Position numbers and translations under genes: made by a program. A stretch of DNA of 64,000 nt, taken from positions 1 through 64,000 of the forward strand of contig CATYVZ010000007.1 in the NCBI GenBank assembly GCA_958413985.1, read 5' to 3'. The stretch comes from an uncultured Bacilli bacterium (GTDB taxonomy: Bacteria > Bacillota_I > Bacilli_A > RF39 > UBA660). The notes beneath the pieces are model-generated. The model saw nothing but the letters and a program-made list of their open reading frames with translations. It did not search any database and was not told the origin of the DNA. Shown in pieces: positions 42,448-51,784 of this stretch; positions within the stretch are counted from its first letter, which is position 1, and each line of letters starts with the position of its first letter.

Positions 42448-43530
42448 ATGGTGGGTATTATTGGTGAATATAATCCATTTCACAATGGACATTTATATCA
42501 TATAAAAAAAGTAAAAGAAATGTTTAAGGATGAAACAATATGTTTAGTATTAGTCGGTAATTTTTTAAATAGAGGTGATGTTAGTACTATCGAAAAATAT
42601 GACAAAACTCACCTTGCTTTAGAATATGGCGTCGATTTAGTTGTCGAACTACCTACTACTTTTGCCATCCAATCAGCAGATATATATGCTTACGGTGCTA
42701 TAAATATCTTAAATCATTTAAAATGTGATTATTTAGTATTTGGTAGCGAATCAAACAATTTAGAAACTTTAAACAAAATAGCTGATTTTCAAATAAATAA
42801 TAAAATTAATATCAGTGAATACGTCAAAAAAGGTTATAATTACCCTACTAGCTTATCTTTAGCTATACAAAAAGAATTAAATATAAAAATTGATTCTCCT
42901 AATGATCTACTCGGAATTAGTTACATTAAAGCTATTAAAAAACTAAATAGTTCCATCAAACCAATCACAATTAAAAGAACCAATTGTTATCATGATTTAG
43001 AAACTAGCGGTCAAATAAGTAGCGCAACAAGCATTAGAAAACTAATTAATGACAATGAAAATATTGAAGAATTTGTACCCACTCAAACCTTAAAATATAT
43101 TAAAAATATAAATTTAGATAATTTTTATCCAATTATAAAATATAAAATTATGACCGACGATTTAACTAAATATCAAGATATTGATTGTAACTTAAGTAAT
43201 TCATTAAAAAAGCATATTGATAAAGCTTGCAATATCGAAGAATTAGTTAATGCTGTTAAATGCAAAAATTATACTTATAACAAAATAAAAAGATGTATAG
43301 TTCATATATTATGTTGCTTATATAAAGATAATTATAAAATTGAATATATTCATGTCTTAGGCTTTAATCAAAAAGGAAAAAATTATTTAAACAAAATCAA
43401 AAAAGAAATAACTTTACCGCTTATAACCAATTATAATAAATTATTAGATTATCAATTATTAACTGACAAAATATATTATTTAATTACTAATGAAATAAAA
43501 GCAAATAAACCAATTTTTAAAAACGATTAA
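42448..43530 (+). CDS. tmcAL: tRNA(Met) cytidine acetate ligase (YlbM-like nucleotidyltransferase)
   Basis: The 360-residue protein begins MVGIIGEYNPFHNGHLYHIK, the HxGH nucleotidyltransferase motif, then VGNFLNRGDVSTIEKYDKT, VDLVVELPTTFAIQSAD, FGSES and the ISSATSIRKLI block (about 190-200). TmcAL makes ac4C34 in the elongator tRNA(Met) using acetate and ATP. It is shorter than typical at about 360 against about 400 residues. A TATAAT box at 42425-42430 lies ahead; GGTG ribosome site. Confidence 0.9.
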   Translation: MVGIIGEYNPFHNGHLYHIKKVKEMFKDETICLVLVGNFLNRGDVSTIEKYDKTHLALEYGVDLVVELPTTFAIQSADIYAYGAINILNHLKCDYLVFGSESNNLETLNKIADFQINNKINISEYVKKGYNYPTSLSLAIQKELNIKIDSPNDLLGISYIKAIKKLNSSIKPITIKRTNCYHDLETSGQISSATSIRKLINDNENIEEFVPTQTLKYIKNINLDNFYPIIKYKIMTDDLTKYQDIDCNLSNSLKKHIDKACNIEELVNAVKCKNYTYNKIKRCIVHILCCLYKDNYKIEYIHVLGFNQKGKNYLNKIKKEITLPLITNYNKLLDYQLLTDKIYYLITNEIKANKPIFKND

Positions 43531-43534
43531 GAAT

Positions 43535-43563
43535 TTGACAAAATTAAAAAAATATACTATAAT
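43535..43563 (+). promoter_or_regulatory. consensus sigma-A promoter of the marR operon
   Basis: TTGACA (43535-43540), exactly 17 bases, TATAAT (43558-43563), 29 bases before the marR ATG: a perfect consensus, so expression is probably kept down by the repressor. Confidence 0.85.
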
Positions 43564-43592
43564 GTTAGCATACTTACAAAGAAAGGAGATAT

Positions 43593-44012
43593 ATGAATGA
43601 ATTTTATGAATTGAGTCGCGATATTTTAATCTTAATGGCTCATAAGTTACAACCAAGATTTCAAGAATTAGGTATTTATCCCGGACAAGAAGTGTTTCTT
43701 AATATTATAGCTAATAATGACGGAATCACCGCCATCGAACTAGCAAGTCTTACTAATCGGAAACGTTCAACTATTACTAAAGCCTTGCAAAGTTTAGAAA
43801 AAAATGGTTATATTGAAAGAAAATCTTCTAGCGACAAAAGAAAATTGCCTATTTATATAACCCCAAAAGGAAAAGAGCTAAATGAAGAAGTTTTAAAAAA
43901 CATTAAGAGCATTTGGTCAGATTTAGAGAAAAAAATAACAGAAGAAGAAAAAAATACTGTTATTAATTTGTTGAAAAAAATTAAAGAAGATTTAAAGGAG
44001 GAAAAATGTTAA
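43593..44012 (+). CDS. MarR-family transcriptional regulator
   Basis: The 139-residue winged-helix protein has recognition region AIELASLTNRKRSTITKALQ (about 51-70) and wing ERKSSSDKRKLPIYITPKGK, typical MarR features, with dimerisation helices at both ends. AAAGGAG lies four bases before ATG. It overlaps the downstream membrane gene by 7 bp and probably represses both genes. Confidence 0.9.
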   Translation: MNEFYELSRDILILMAHKLQPRFQELGIYPGQEVFLNIIANNDGITAIELASLTNRKRSTITKALQSLEKNGYIERKSSSDKRKLPIYITPKGKELNEEVLKNIKSIWSDLEKKITEEEKNTVINLLKKIKEDLKEEKC

Positions 44013-44545
44013 AAGAATATATTAAAAAATATAATAAAAGTTCAATTATTACATCTATTTTAATGATTATTGCTGCTATTTTATTAATAATAAAACCGAT
44101 AGAAACTATGAAATGGATCATCGTTCTTATCAGTGCGATCATTATAATTGATGGCGTTTTTGATTTTATCAACTATTTTCGAAGCGATAAAGAAACTAAA
44201 TTATACAGTTTTGGATTGGTAGAAGGATTATTAGAAGTTTTAGCTGGTGTCCTAATTATTTTAAACAAAGATATCCTAATTACTTTTTTACCTTTAATCT
44301 TAGGAATTTGGATTATCTTAAAAAACATAATAAGAATTCAATTAGCTATCAATTTAAAACAAATTTCTAATAGCTGGTATTTACTTTTAATACTTGCAAT
44401 TTTATCTTTATTACTTGGAATTTTAATTATTTTAAATCCATTTGGTAGTATAATTGCAATATCTTTATTGGCAGGAATATTCTTATTGATGACTGAAATA
44501 GTTAATTTAATTGAAAACATTTATCTAATGATAAAATTAAAATAA
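44006..44545 (+). CDS. DUF308 (HdeD-like) membrane protein
   Basis: The 179-residue protein has six transmembrane helices in three pairs with the spacing of HdeD/DUF308 proteins (IIIIDGVFDFINYF, LEVLAGVLIILN, LGIWIILKNIIRIQ, LLLGILIILNPFGS). HdeD is linked to acid resistance in E. coli; here it is under a MarR regulator. Function otherwise unknown. AAAGGAGG ribosome site. Confidence 0.8.
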   Translation: MLKEYIKKYNKSSIITSILMIIAAILLIIKPIETMKWIIVLISAIIIIDGVFDFINYFRSDKETKLYSFGLVEGLLEVLAGVLIILNKDILITFLPLILGIWIILKNIIRIQLAINLKQISNSWYLLLILAILSLLLGILIILNPFGSIIAISLLAGIFLLMTEIVNLIENIYLMIKLK

Positions 44546-44569
44546 GCGCTAACTTAATTGTTAACGCTT
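44544..44569. terminator. terminator between DUF308 gene and miaA
   Basis: Imperfect inverted repeat aagcgctaac / gttaacgctt, then TTTATAT on the plus strand, overlapping the miaA stop. Confidence 0.55.
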
Positions 44570-45438
44570 TTTATATAATCATAAACTTCAGTAATTGTTT
44601 TATTAAAATTAGTAAAATCGACATTAAACCAAACAACATTCATCTGATTATTAAACCAAGTATATTGTCTTTTAGCATACTTTCGACTATTATGTTTGAT
44701 TTCTTCTAAACAATCATTTAAACTTTTTATTCCTTCAAAATAAGGAAATAATTCTTTATATCCAATCGGCGTCATAACGGCCTTAGACCGAATAGTAGAA
44801 TTATATATCATTTTAGCTTCATCTAGTAAACCAGTTTTGACCATCTCATCTACTCTTTGATTAATTCGTTCATATAATATATCACGGCTAGTAGTCAATC
44901 CTATAAAAATAGTATCATATAACAATTTATCGGTTTTTTCTTTAGCACTAAATTTTTTGTTGTTATTCAAACAGTAATTTAAAGCTCTAACTAATCTCTT
45001 ACGATTATTAACATGGATATTAATACTATCATCAATTTGCTTTAATTTATTATATATTTCTTCATTACTTAAATCTTCAAACTGATTATCACTATTTTCT
45101 TTTTCGAATTTATAATCATATAAAGCAGCTTTAATATATAAACCAGTCCCACCTACTAAAATGGGTGTTTTACCTCTTTTAATAACATCATCAATTATTT
45201 TACGACAATCTTTTTGATAATCATAAACCGTATAATTTTCTTTAATATCTTTAATATCAAATAAATGATGAGGGATATTTTCTTTTTCTTCTTCTTTAAT
45301 TTTAGCGGTTGCTATATCTAAATTTTGATATATTTGTGTACTATCTGCATTAATTATTTCCCCATCTAATAATTTAGCTAATTGTAAGCCCATCTTTGTT
45401 TTGCCAACCCCAGTTGGTCCTAAAATAACGATAACCAT
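44554..45438 (-). CDS. miaA: tRNA dimethylallyltransferase
   Basis: The 294-residue protein has P-loop GPTGVGKTKM (about 7-16), INADSTQIYQNLDIATAK (about 30-47), PILVGGTGLYIKAALY and a C-terminal KRQYTWFN motif. It adds dimethylallyl to A37 of tRNAs reading U-starting codons. GAGGTGCTTT ribosome site. Confidence 0.97.
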   Translation of the reverse strand: MVIVILGPTGVGKTKMGLQLAKLLDGEIINADSTQIYQNLDIATAKIKEEEKENIPHHLFDIKDIKENYTVYDYQKDCRKIIDDVIKRGKTPILVGGTGLYIKAALYDYKFEKENSDNQFEDLSNEEIYNKLKQIDDSINIHVNNRKRLVRALNYCLNNNKKFSAKEKTDKLLYDTIFIGLTTSRDILYERINQRVDEMVKTGLLDEAKMIYNSTIRSKAVMTPIGYKELFPYFEGIKSLNDCLEEIKHNSRKYAKRQYTWFNNQMNVVWFNVDFTNFNKTITEVYDYIKSVNN

Positions 45439-45524
45439 AAAGCACCTCTTTCAAATATTATAGATAAAATGGGTTGATTAGTCAATCAACTTTATTTAAC
45501 AGCATATAATTAAGTGGTGATAAA

Positions 45525-46601
45525 ATGAAAATATGTGTATATGCAATTTGTAAAAACGAAGAAAAATTTGTCGATCGCTTTTGTGAGTCTATTAAAGATG
45601 CTGATGGTATTTTTGTCCTTGATACTGGTTCAAAAGATGATACTGTTAATCGCTTAAAAGCTCATGGTGTAACAGTCGAACAAAAAATAATCGATCCATG
45701 GCGTTTTGATGTAGCAAGAAATTTATCGTTAGATTTAATTCCAGAAGATTATGATGTGTGTGTATGTCTTGATTTAGATGAAGTTTTAGAAAAAGGTTGG
45801 AAAGATGTTATTTTAAACAACTGGAAAGAAGATACAACTAGAATGCGATATAATTATATCTGGCGATATGATGAGCACGGAAATCCTAGCGTTAATTTTT
45901 TATCTGATAAAATTCATGCTCGAAAAAATTATAAATGGGTTAACCCTGTTCATGAAATATTAAAATACGAAGGAAACGAAAAATTTATTACATGTGAAAA
46001 TTTAACGATCAGTCATTATCCAGATGATACTAAATCTCGTTCATCGTATCTACCACTTTTAGAATTAGCTATTAAAGAAGATCCAACTAACGATCGAAAT
46101 ATGCATTATCTAGGTCGAGAATATATGTATTATCAAAGATGGAATGAAGCTATCGACACTTTGATAAAGCATTTATCTTTACTTACTGCTTTATGGAAAG
46201 ATGAACGATGTGCTTCGATGCGATTTATAGCTAGAAGTTATAAAAATTTAAACCGATTTGACGAAGCAAAAATGTGGTTAGAAAAAGCAATCAAAGAGGC
46301 ACCTTATTTAAGAGATCCTTATGTCGAGTTCGCTTTACTTTGTTATCAGTTGGAAGAATGGGAAAACGTCGCAAAATACTGTAATGCAGCCTTAAAAATT
46401 GAAACTCATGCTAAAAGTTATATTAATGAAATTTTTAGTTGGGATTATACTATCTATGATTTATTATCTATTTCTTATTTTAATTTAGGTAAATTTGATT
46501 TAGCTTTAGAAAATGTGATTAAAGCAATCGAAATGAATCCAGATGATGAAAGACTTAAAAATAACAAATTACTAATCGAAAAAGCTTTGGAAAAAAATTA
46601 A
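45525..46601 (+). CDS. family 2 glycosyltransferase with TPR-like C-terminal helices
   Basis: The 358-residue protein has a GT-A domain (about 1-155): MKICVYAICKNEEKFVDRFC, LDTGSKDDTVN and the DxD-type CLDLDEVLEKG (about 85-95). The C-terminal part has tetratricopeptide-like repeats (MHYLGREYMYYQRWNEAI, RFDEAKMWLEKAIKEAP, GKFDLALENVIKAIEMNP). Similar proteins modify envelope or surface glycans; acceptors may be surface proteins such as the collagen-like stalks, which is speculation. Stand-alone gene. Confidence 0.88.
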   Translation: MKICVYAICKNEEKFVDRFCESIKDADGIFVLDTGSKDDTVNRLKAHGVTVEQKIIDPWRFDVARNLSLDLIPEDYDVCVCLDLDEVLEKGWKDVILNNWKEDTTRMRYNYIWRYDEHGNPSVNFLSDKIHARKNYKWVNPVHEILKYEGNEKFITCENLTISHYPDDTKSRSSYLPLLELAIKEDPTNDRNMHYLGREYMYYQRWNEAIDTLIKHLSLLTALWKDERCASMRFIARSYKNLNRFDEAKMWLEKAIKEAPYLRDPYVEFALLCYQLEEWENVAKYCNAALKIETHAKSYINEIFSWDYTIYDLLSISYFNLGKFDLALENVIKAIEMNPDDERLKNNKLLIEKALEKN

Positions 46602-46628
46602 AAATGATATATTAAAATGTTTTTACAT

Positions 46629-46658
46629 AAAAAGATACTTTAATCGAAGTATCTTTTT
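46629..46658. terminator. bidirectional terminator between the glycosyltransferase gene and queA
   Basis: Perfect 12-bp inverted repeat aaaaagatactt / aagtatcttttt with a 6-base loop and U-rich tails in both directions. Confidence 0.85.
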
Positions 46659-46669
46659 AATATTTGTAA

Positions 46670-47689
46670 TTATCTATCTTTTTTGATAAACATACTATCG
46701 CCAAAACTAAAAAAACGATAGTTATTTTTTATTGCTTCATTATAAGCATTCATAATATATTCTTTAGTAGCAAAGGCACTTACTAACATAACTAAAGTCG
46801 ATTTAGGTAAATGAAAATTAGTAATTAAACAATCGATGACTTTAAATTGGTAACCCGGATAAATAAATATATCTGTCCAACCACTACACTCTTTAAATTG
46901 ACCATATAAATTCATTATTGTTTCTAAAGTTCTAGTTGTCGTTGTCCCAACTGCAATAATTCTTCCCCTTCGGTTGTTCAATGTCTCAGCAGTTGTTTGA
47001 TCCATCATATAAAATTCACTATGCATTTTATGTTTAGTTACATCTTCGACATTAACTGGTTTAAAAGTTCCTAAACCTACGTGTAAAGTTATTGGAACAA
47101 TTTTTATTCCTTTGACTTTTATTTTTTCTAATAGTTCGTTAGTAAAATGTAGCCCAGCAGTTGGCGCTGCTGCACTACCTTCATTTTTAGCATAAATAGT
47201 TTGATATCTATTTTTATCTTTTAATTTTTCATGAATATAAGGTGGTAATGGCATCGTTCCTAACTCATCTAATATTTCATATAAAATACCGTCATAAATA
47301 AATTCAAATATTCTAATTCCCTCATCTTTTACCGCGACGCATTTTACTTTCAATTTATCGCTAAATTTAATTATTGTTCCTACTTTTACTCTCTTAGCTG
47401 GCTTTACTAAACATTCCCAATTATTAGCAATTTCTTTTAACATTAATATTTCAATGACTGCATTAGTTTCTTCTTTAATACCAATTAATCTAGCAGGTAT
47501 TACCTTGGTATCATTGATCACTAATATATCGTCTTTTTCTAAATAATTTAATATATCTTTAAAGTGCCTGTGTTCAATATTGCCTGTTTCTTTATCTAAA
47601 ACTAGTAATTTAGAGGCATCTCTTTTTTCTAAAGGGGTTTGGGCTATTAAATTTTCTGGCAAATAATAATCGAAGTCATCTGTTTTCAT
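46670..47689 (-). CDS. queA: S-adenosylmethionine:tRNA ribosyltransferase-isomerase
   Basis: The 339-residue enzyme converts preQ1-tRNA to epoxyqueuosine-tRNA. Family motifs are [56 protein letters not shown] and GTTTTRTLE. It is followed downstream in its operon direction by nothing else and preceded by ruvB, as in many Bacilli. No queuosine synthesis genes (queD/C/E/F) are in the window, so a precursor may be imported; the element carries a transporter of the relevant family. Confidence 0.97.
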   Translation of the reverse strand: MKTDDFDYYLPENLIAQTPLEKRDASKLLVLDKETGNIEHRHFKDILNYLEKDDILVINDTKVIPARLIGIKEETNAVIEILMLKEIANNWECLVKPAKRVKVGTIIKFSDKLKVKCVAVKDEGIRIFEFIYDGILYEILDELGTMPLPPYIHEKLKDKNRYQTIYAKNEGSAAAPTAGLHFTNELLEKIKVKGIKIVPITLHVGLGTFKPVNVEDVTKHKMHSEFYMMDQTTAETLNNRRGRIIAVGTTTTRTLETIMNLYGQFKECSGWTDIFIYPGYQFKVIDCLITNFHLPKSTLVMLVSAFATKEYIMNAYNEAIKNNYRFFSFGDSMFIKKDR

Positions 47690-47715
47690 AAATCTCTCCT
47701 CTTATTTTAAATTAA

Positions 47716-48735
47716 TTACATTAAATCTTCCATATCTAATCGATCTTGATGATTGATTTTTAAATGTTGGTAAGCTTTATCGGTAACTATTCTCCCACGA
47801 TTAGTGCGCTTAAGGAACCCATTTTGTAATAAATAAGGCTCATAGACATCTTCGATCGTCGTTGGTTCTTCGCCAATACTTGAAGCAATAGCATCAATCC
47901 CCACTGGACCACCATTGAATTTTTCGATTATCGCCTTTAATAAATTATAATCGGTTTCATCCAATCCTAATTCGTCAACTTTTAGTTTATCTAAAGCTAA
48001 AGTAGTGATTTTTTTATCGATAACGCCATCACCCATAACCAAAGCAAAATCCCTTACTCTTTTAAACAAACGATTAGTAATACGTGGCGTTCCTCTACTT
48101 CTTTTAGCTAACTCGATCGCTGCATCTTCATCGATCGGTGTGTTTAAAACTCGACTCGTTCTTTGAGCAATTTTGGTTAGTTCTTCAACAGTATAATAGT
48201 TTAATTTAGATATAATTCCAAATCTATCTCTTAAAGGACTAGTTAAATCACCTGTTCTAGTCGTTGCCCCTACTAAAGTAAAGGGTGGTAGATCAATTTT
48301 AATGCTTCGGCTACTTGCTTCACTACCGACAATGATATCTAAAGTGAAATCTTCCATCGCTGAATATAATACTTCCTCAATATATCTAGGAATCCGGTGA
48401 ATTTCATCGATGAATAAAACATCGCCTGGCTCTAAAGTCGATAAAATAGCAGCTAAATCGCCTGTTTTTTCGATGGCAGGACCGCTAGCTGTTTTAATAT
48501 TGGTTCCTAGTTCATTAGCTATTATATAAGCTAAAGTAGTCTTACCTAAACCTGGAGGACCATATAACAATACATGATCTAATGGTTCTTCTCTTAATTT
48601 AGCTGCTTTGATATAAACAGTTAAATTTTCTTTGATTTCACTTTGACCAATATATTCATCGATACTATCAGGGCGAATTGTCTTTTCGAAATTATCTTCT
48701 TTTAATTCTTTATTAGTAACTACTCTTTCATCCAT
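47716..48735 (-). CDS. ruvB: Holliday junction branch migration helicase RuvB
   Basis: The 339-residue AAA+ ATPase has Walker [12 protein letters not shown] (about 60-70), Walker B LFIDEIHR, sensor 1 GATTRTGDL and arginine-finger block, then winged helix [11 protein letters not shown]. It drives branch migration with RuvA (encoded at 49239-49790). Confidence 0.98.
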   Translation of the reverse strand: MDERVVTNKELKEDNFEKTIRPDSIDEYIGQSEIKENLTVYIKAAKLREEPLDHVLLYGPPGLGKTTLAYIIANELGTNIKTASGPAIEKTGDLAAILSTLEPGDVLFIDEIHRIPRYIEEVLYSAMEDFTLDIIVGSEASSRSIKIDLPPFTLVGATTRTGDLTSPLRDRFGIISKLNYYTVEELTKIAQRTSRVLNTPIDEDAAIELAKRSRGTPRITNRLFKRVRDFALVMGDGVIDKKITTLALDKLKVDELGLDETDYNLLKAIIEKFNGGPVGIDAIASSIGEEPTTIEDVYEPYLLQNGFLKRTNRGRIVTDKAYQHLKINHQDRLDMEDLM

Positions 48736-48741
48736 TGATAT

Positions 48742-49242
48742 CTACTCCTTTATATATTTCAAAATTTCTAACCAATTATCTACACTATTTAAGCCTTCAT
48801 ATTTATTGTTAAATAATAAAACATCTATTCCAAGTTTTTTTACTTCTAAGCAATTATTAATATGATCATCGATAAATAAGTCAATATTTAATTTATCACA
48901 CATAATAGCTTTAGTTTGCTCATAACAATCAAAATAAGTTTTTTTAATCGGCAAATTATTTTTTGTGATAAAATCTTCGGTTATTTTTTTAGCATTATTA
49001 GAATAATAACTACCTCTTGCAGTTATGATATATAATTCATTAGTTTTACTTAACTCGTATAAAACTTCTAAAACATTAGGTTGCAATTCTACTTCTTTAT
49101 AAATATTATCTATGTGTTTAATGTAAAACGTTATTTTTTCTTCTTTAGTTTCAAATCCTTTTAAGCCATATTTGCTCAAATACTCTTTTATCTTTTCTTT
49201 AGTCTTAACAATGGTGTCATCTAAATCGATAGCTATTTTCAT
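48742..49242 (-). CDS. HAD-type 5'-nucleotidase (NT5C-like)
   Basis: The 166-residue protein has DLDDTIVKT (Asp6/Asp8), ITARGS motif II, and IDLFIDDHINNC motif IV, the pattern of small cytosolic 5'(3')-nucleotidases. It overlaps ruvA by 4 bp and stands between ruvA and ruvB. The substrate is unknown. Confidence 0.8.
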   Translation of the reverse strand: MKIAIDLDDTIVKTKEKIKEYLSKYGLKGFETKEEKITFYIKHIDNIYKEVELQPNVLEVLYELSKTNELYIITARGSYYSNNAKKITEDFITKNNLPIKKTYFDCYEQTKAIMCDKLNIDLFIDDHINNCLEVKKLGIDVLLFNNKYEGLNSVDNWLEILKYIKE

Positions 49243-49790
49243 TTTAAAAACAGTTTTAATGCTTCCTTTATTTGTTCTTCTAAAGATAAAGAGCTGTTAA
49301 CTTGTTTTATAACTTTTAAAATATCATTAGTTTTATATCCTAATCCTTTCAATACCTCAACTAACTCATCATTATTGTTGTTGCTAATAACGTTACTTGC
49401 ATTTAATTTACCTTTTAAATCTAAAATTATTTGTCGAGCAACTTTATCGCCTATTTTAGGAAACTTTTTTAAATATAAAATGTTTTCTCGTTCAATAGCA
49501 TCGACAATACCACTGATCGATCCTGTTGCGATAATCGGTAAGGCCATTTTACAGCCTAGACCTTTTACCCCTATTAGTTTTAAGAATAAATCTTTTTCTT
49601 CTTTTAGTTTGAAACCGTATAAAGATAGTTCATCTTCTTTAACACTTTGATAAATATAAATAGTATATTCTTCATCGATGTTAAATGAATATGGATTAGG
49701 TGTATATATCAAATAACCCATACCATTATTATCTAAAATAATATAATTACTCTCTATTTCTTTTACTGTTCCTTTAATATATCCGTACAT
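49239..49790 (-). CDS. ruvA: Holliday junction protein RuvA
   Basis: The protein is 183 residues from ATG 49790 (GGTGG four bases upstream; the longer frame has no site). The OB domain begins MYGYIKGTVKEIESNYIIL; helix-hairpin-helix segments are LIGVKGLGCKMALPI and LKKFPKIGDKVARQIILDLKGK; the C-terminal domain III binds RuvB. Confidence 0.95.
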   Translation of the reverse strand: MYGYIKGTVKEIESNYIILDNNGMGYLIYTPNPYSFNIDEEYTIYIYQSVKEDELSLYGFKLKEEKDLFLKLIGVKGLGCKMALPIIATGSISGIVDAIERENILYLKKFPKIGDKVARQIILDLKGKLNASNVISNNNNDELVEVLKGLGYKTNDILKVIKQVNSSLSLEEQIKEALKLFLK

Positions 49791-49878
49791 AAAACCACCA
49801 ATATTATTATACCAAACATATTTTTGAATGTCTATTGACAAATGAACTTTTCATGAAATAATTACTATAAATAAAAAA

Positions 49879-49900
49879 TCATCGAATAGAAATTCGACGA
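49879..49900 (-). terminator. terminator of the small membrane protein gene
   Basis: Inverted repeat tcatcgaat / attcgacga with one mismatch; on the minus strand it is followed by TTTTTTAT. It ends the priA-fmt-membrane operon. Confidence 0.65.
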
Positions 49901-49901
49901 C

Positions 49902-50207
49902 TTATTTTTTCTTCCAAAAAATTCTTACTAAGTAAAAAAGTAAAATTATATAAACGATGCACAATAACCATAATAAAACTGTTGTAAAAATACCTGATGA
50001 ATACATCTCAATTATGTGATTGATACTATTAGGAAAATAGTTGTTGATAAAATTACTTACTGCTGTTATAGGTATGTTATTGGCAATAAAATCTAAAATT
50101 CTTAAAAATATGTCGACAATTCCAATGTAGTAAATCACACTACTAAATTTTTTAAATATCATTACTGCAATCGCGACAACTACTAAAACTATTACTACTA
50201 TATCCAT
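49902..50207 (-). CDS. small membrane protein of unknown function
   Basis: The protein is about 101 residues from ATG 50207 (GAGAGG upstream). Three hydrophobic segments lie at about 3-20, 25-45 and 75-98, with a lysine-rich C-terminus. It is the last gene of the priA-fmt operon. No family recognised. Confidence 0.6.
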   Translation of the reverse strand: MDIVVIVLVVVAIAVMIFKKFSSVIYYIGIVDIFLRILDFIANNIPITAVSNFINNYFPNSINHIIEMYSSGIFTTVLLWLLCIVYIILLFYLVRIFWKKK

Positions 50208-50209
50208 GT

Positions 50210-50758
50210 TCAACCTCTCAATTCCATATTAACAATATAATTATAATAATCTGATAAATCTATTTTAATCTTTTTATCCTCATAGATAATAATCTTAATA
50301 TATTCATCAATATCACTAGTATTGTTATAAATTATTTTCTCAAAATCACTTATTTTAACTAAATAAGTATTACTTTTATCAAGATGGTTAGTTGACTCTA
50401 AAACACTAACCTGTAATAAATTATAGATATTAATGGGAGTATATATATTTAAATCATATTTTGATAACGGAAACTGTTCTAATTCATATTCTTGATCGTT
50501 ATATGTAATTAAATTAGTAACTGCGTCATATTCAAAACTTTCTTCTCCAATTATCTGTAAACGATAATCGGTAACTTCTTTCAATTCTTTAAATACATCC
50601 TCGCTAGGTTCTTCTATCGGAATGTTTGGTTTATTTGTTCCATTGGAGATCAGTATAAAAACAAAAGTAAAGAATATTGCATAAATTATTAAAATAGCTA
50701 ATGCTCTAGTTTTTTTATTCGACCAAAGTTTTTTTATAAATTCTAATAATTCTTTCAT
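50210..50758 (-). CDS. membrane-anchored protein of unknown function
   Basis: The 182-residue protein has one N-terminal helix (about 18-40) and an external domain rich in Asp, Glu and Tyr (EESFEYDAVTNLITYNDQEY). It overlaps fmt by 4 bp, so it is translationally coupled. No family recognised. Confidence 0.6.
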   Translation of the reverse strand: MKELLEFIKKLWSNKKTRALAILIIYAIFFTFVFILISNGTNKPNIPIEEPSEDVFKELKEVTDYRLQIIGEESFEYDAVTNLITYNDQEYELEQFPLSKYDLNIYTPINIYNLLQVSVLESTNHLDKSNTYLVKISDFEKIIYNNTSDIDEYIKIIIYEDKKIKIDLSDYYNYIVNMELRG

Positions 50759-51711
50759 TCTAATACTTTACCTACTATATTTTTATTTTGTAAACCATTG
50801 ATAAAATCAACAGCGCTCATCTTGTTTTTTCCTTCTAACTGAACTGTTTTAAATACTATTTCGCCATTGCTAACTTTAACGCCGATTCCATCTTTATAAA
50901 TAGCTGTTATTTGGCCATCAAATCCGATAGGATAGTTGTCAGTGATATATGCTTCCCATACTTTTAAAATTTTTCCTTCGAATAAGCAATAACTACCAGG
51001 CCAAGCATTGAGACCTCTTATCTGGTTATAAATCTGTCGTTTGGTTGCGCTAAAATTTATCTTTTCATCTTCTTTTTTTAAAATGAAAGCATAAGTAGCT
51101 AAAGAATCATCTTGTTTTGTTCGGTTATTTGTACCAGCGATAATGCTAGGTAAAGTATCTAATAACAAATCCCTTCCTAGAATACTCAATCGATCATGAA
51201 GACTACTAGCTGTATCAACATCACTAATTTCAGTTTCGATTTGACTAATGATATCGCCTTCATCCATCTTAGCATTCATATACATAATAGTGACACCGGT
51301 TTTTTTATGACCTTCTATTATTGCTTTGTGAATTGGCGCTCCGCCTCGTAGTTTAGGCAATAATGAGGCATGGACATTGATGCATCCTAATCTAGAACAA
51401 TTTAATATTTCCTTAGGAAGAATCTGGCCATAGGCACAGGTAATAATAAGATCTGGATTTAAATTGACTATCTCTTGGTAATCATCTTTTATTTTTAAAG
51501 GTTGTAAAACTAAAATGGCATTATCTATTGCTAGTTGTTTAACAGGAGAAAACGTAATTTTACCATGATTACCTTTACGATCTGGTTGAGTAACTACTGC
51601 TCTTACTTTATAGTTATCCAATAATCCTTGTAAAATAGGAACTGCAAATTCAGGCGTTCCCATAAAAATTATTTCTAATTCTTTTTTTATATTGATTTGC
51701 GAAAGATCCAT
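50755..51711 (-). CDS. fmt: methionyl-tRNA formyltransferase
   Basis: The protein is 318 residues from ATG 51711 (GGTGATAGTT upstream). The N-domain reads FMGTPEFAVPILQGLL then VVTQPDRKGNHGK; the catalytic loop INVHASLLPKLRGGAPIHKAI and HKKTGVTIMYMNAKMDEGDI are diagnostic. It formylates initiator Met-tRNA. A longer start exists upstream. It lies 73 bases after priA, the usual neighbour. Confidence 0.97.
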   Translation of the reverse strand: MDLSQINIKKELEIIFMGTPEFAVPILQGLLDNYKVRAVVTQPDRKGNHGKITFSPVKQLAIDNAILVLQPLKIKDDYQEIVNLNPDLIITCAYGQILPKEILNCSRLGCINVHASLLPKLRGGAPIHKAIIEGHKKTGVTIMYMNAKMDEGDIISQIETEISDVDTASSLHDRLSILGRDLLLDTLPSIIAGTNNRTKQDDSLATYAFILKKEDEKINFSATKRQIYNQIRGLNAWPGSYCLFEGKILKVWEAYITDNYPIGFDGQITAIYKDGIGVKVSNGEIVFKTVQLEGKNKMSAVDFINGLQNKNIVGKVLE

Positions 51712-51784
51712 AACTATCACCTACAATTATTTTATCACGAAAAAAGAAAGAAGTAAATTACAATCTTTCAATTTGGTTTTGTGA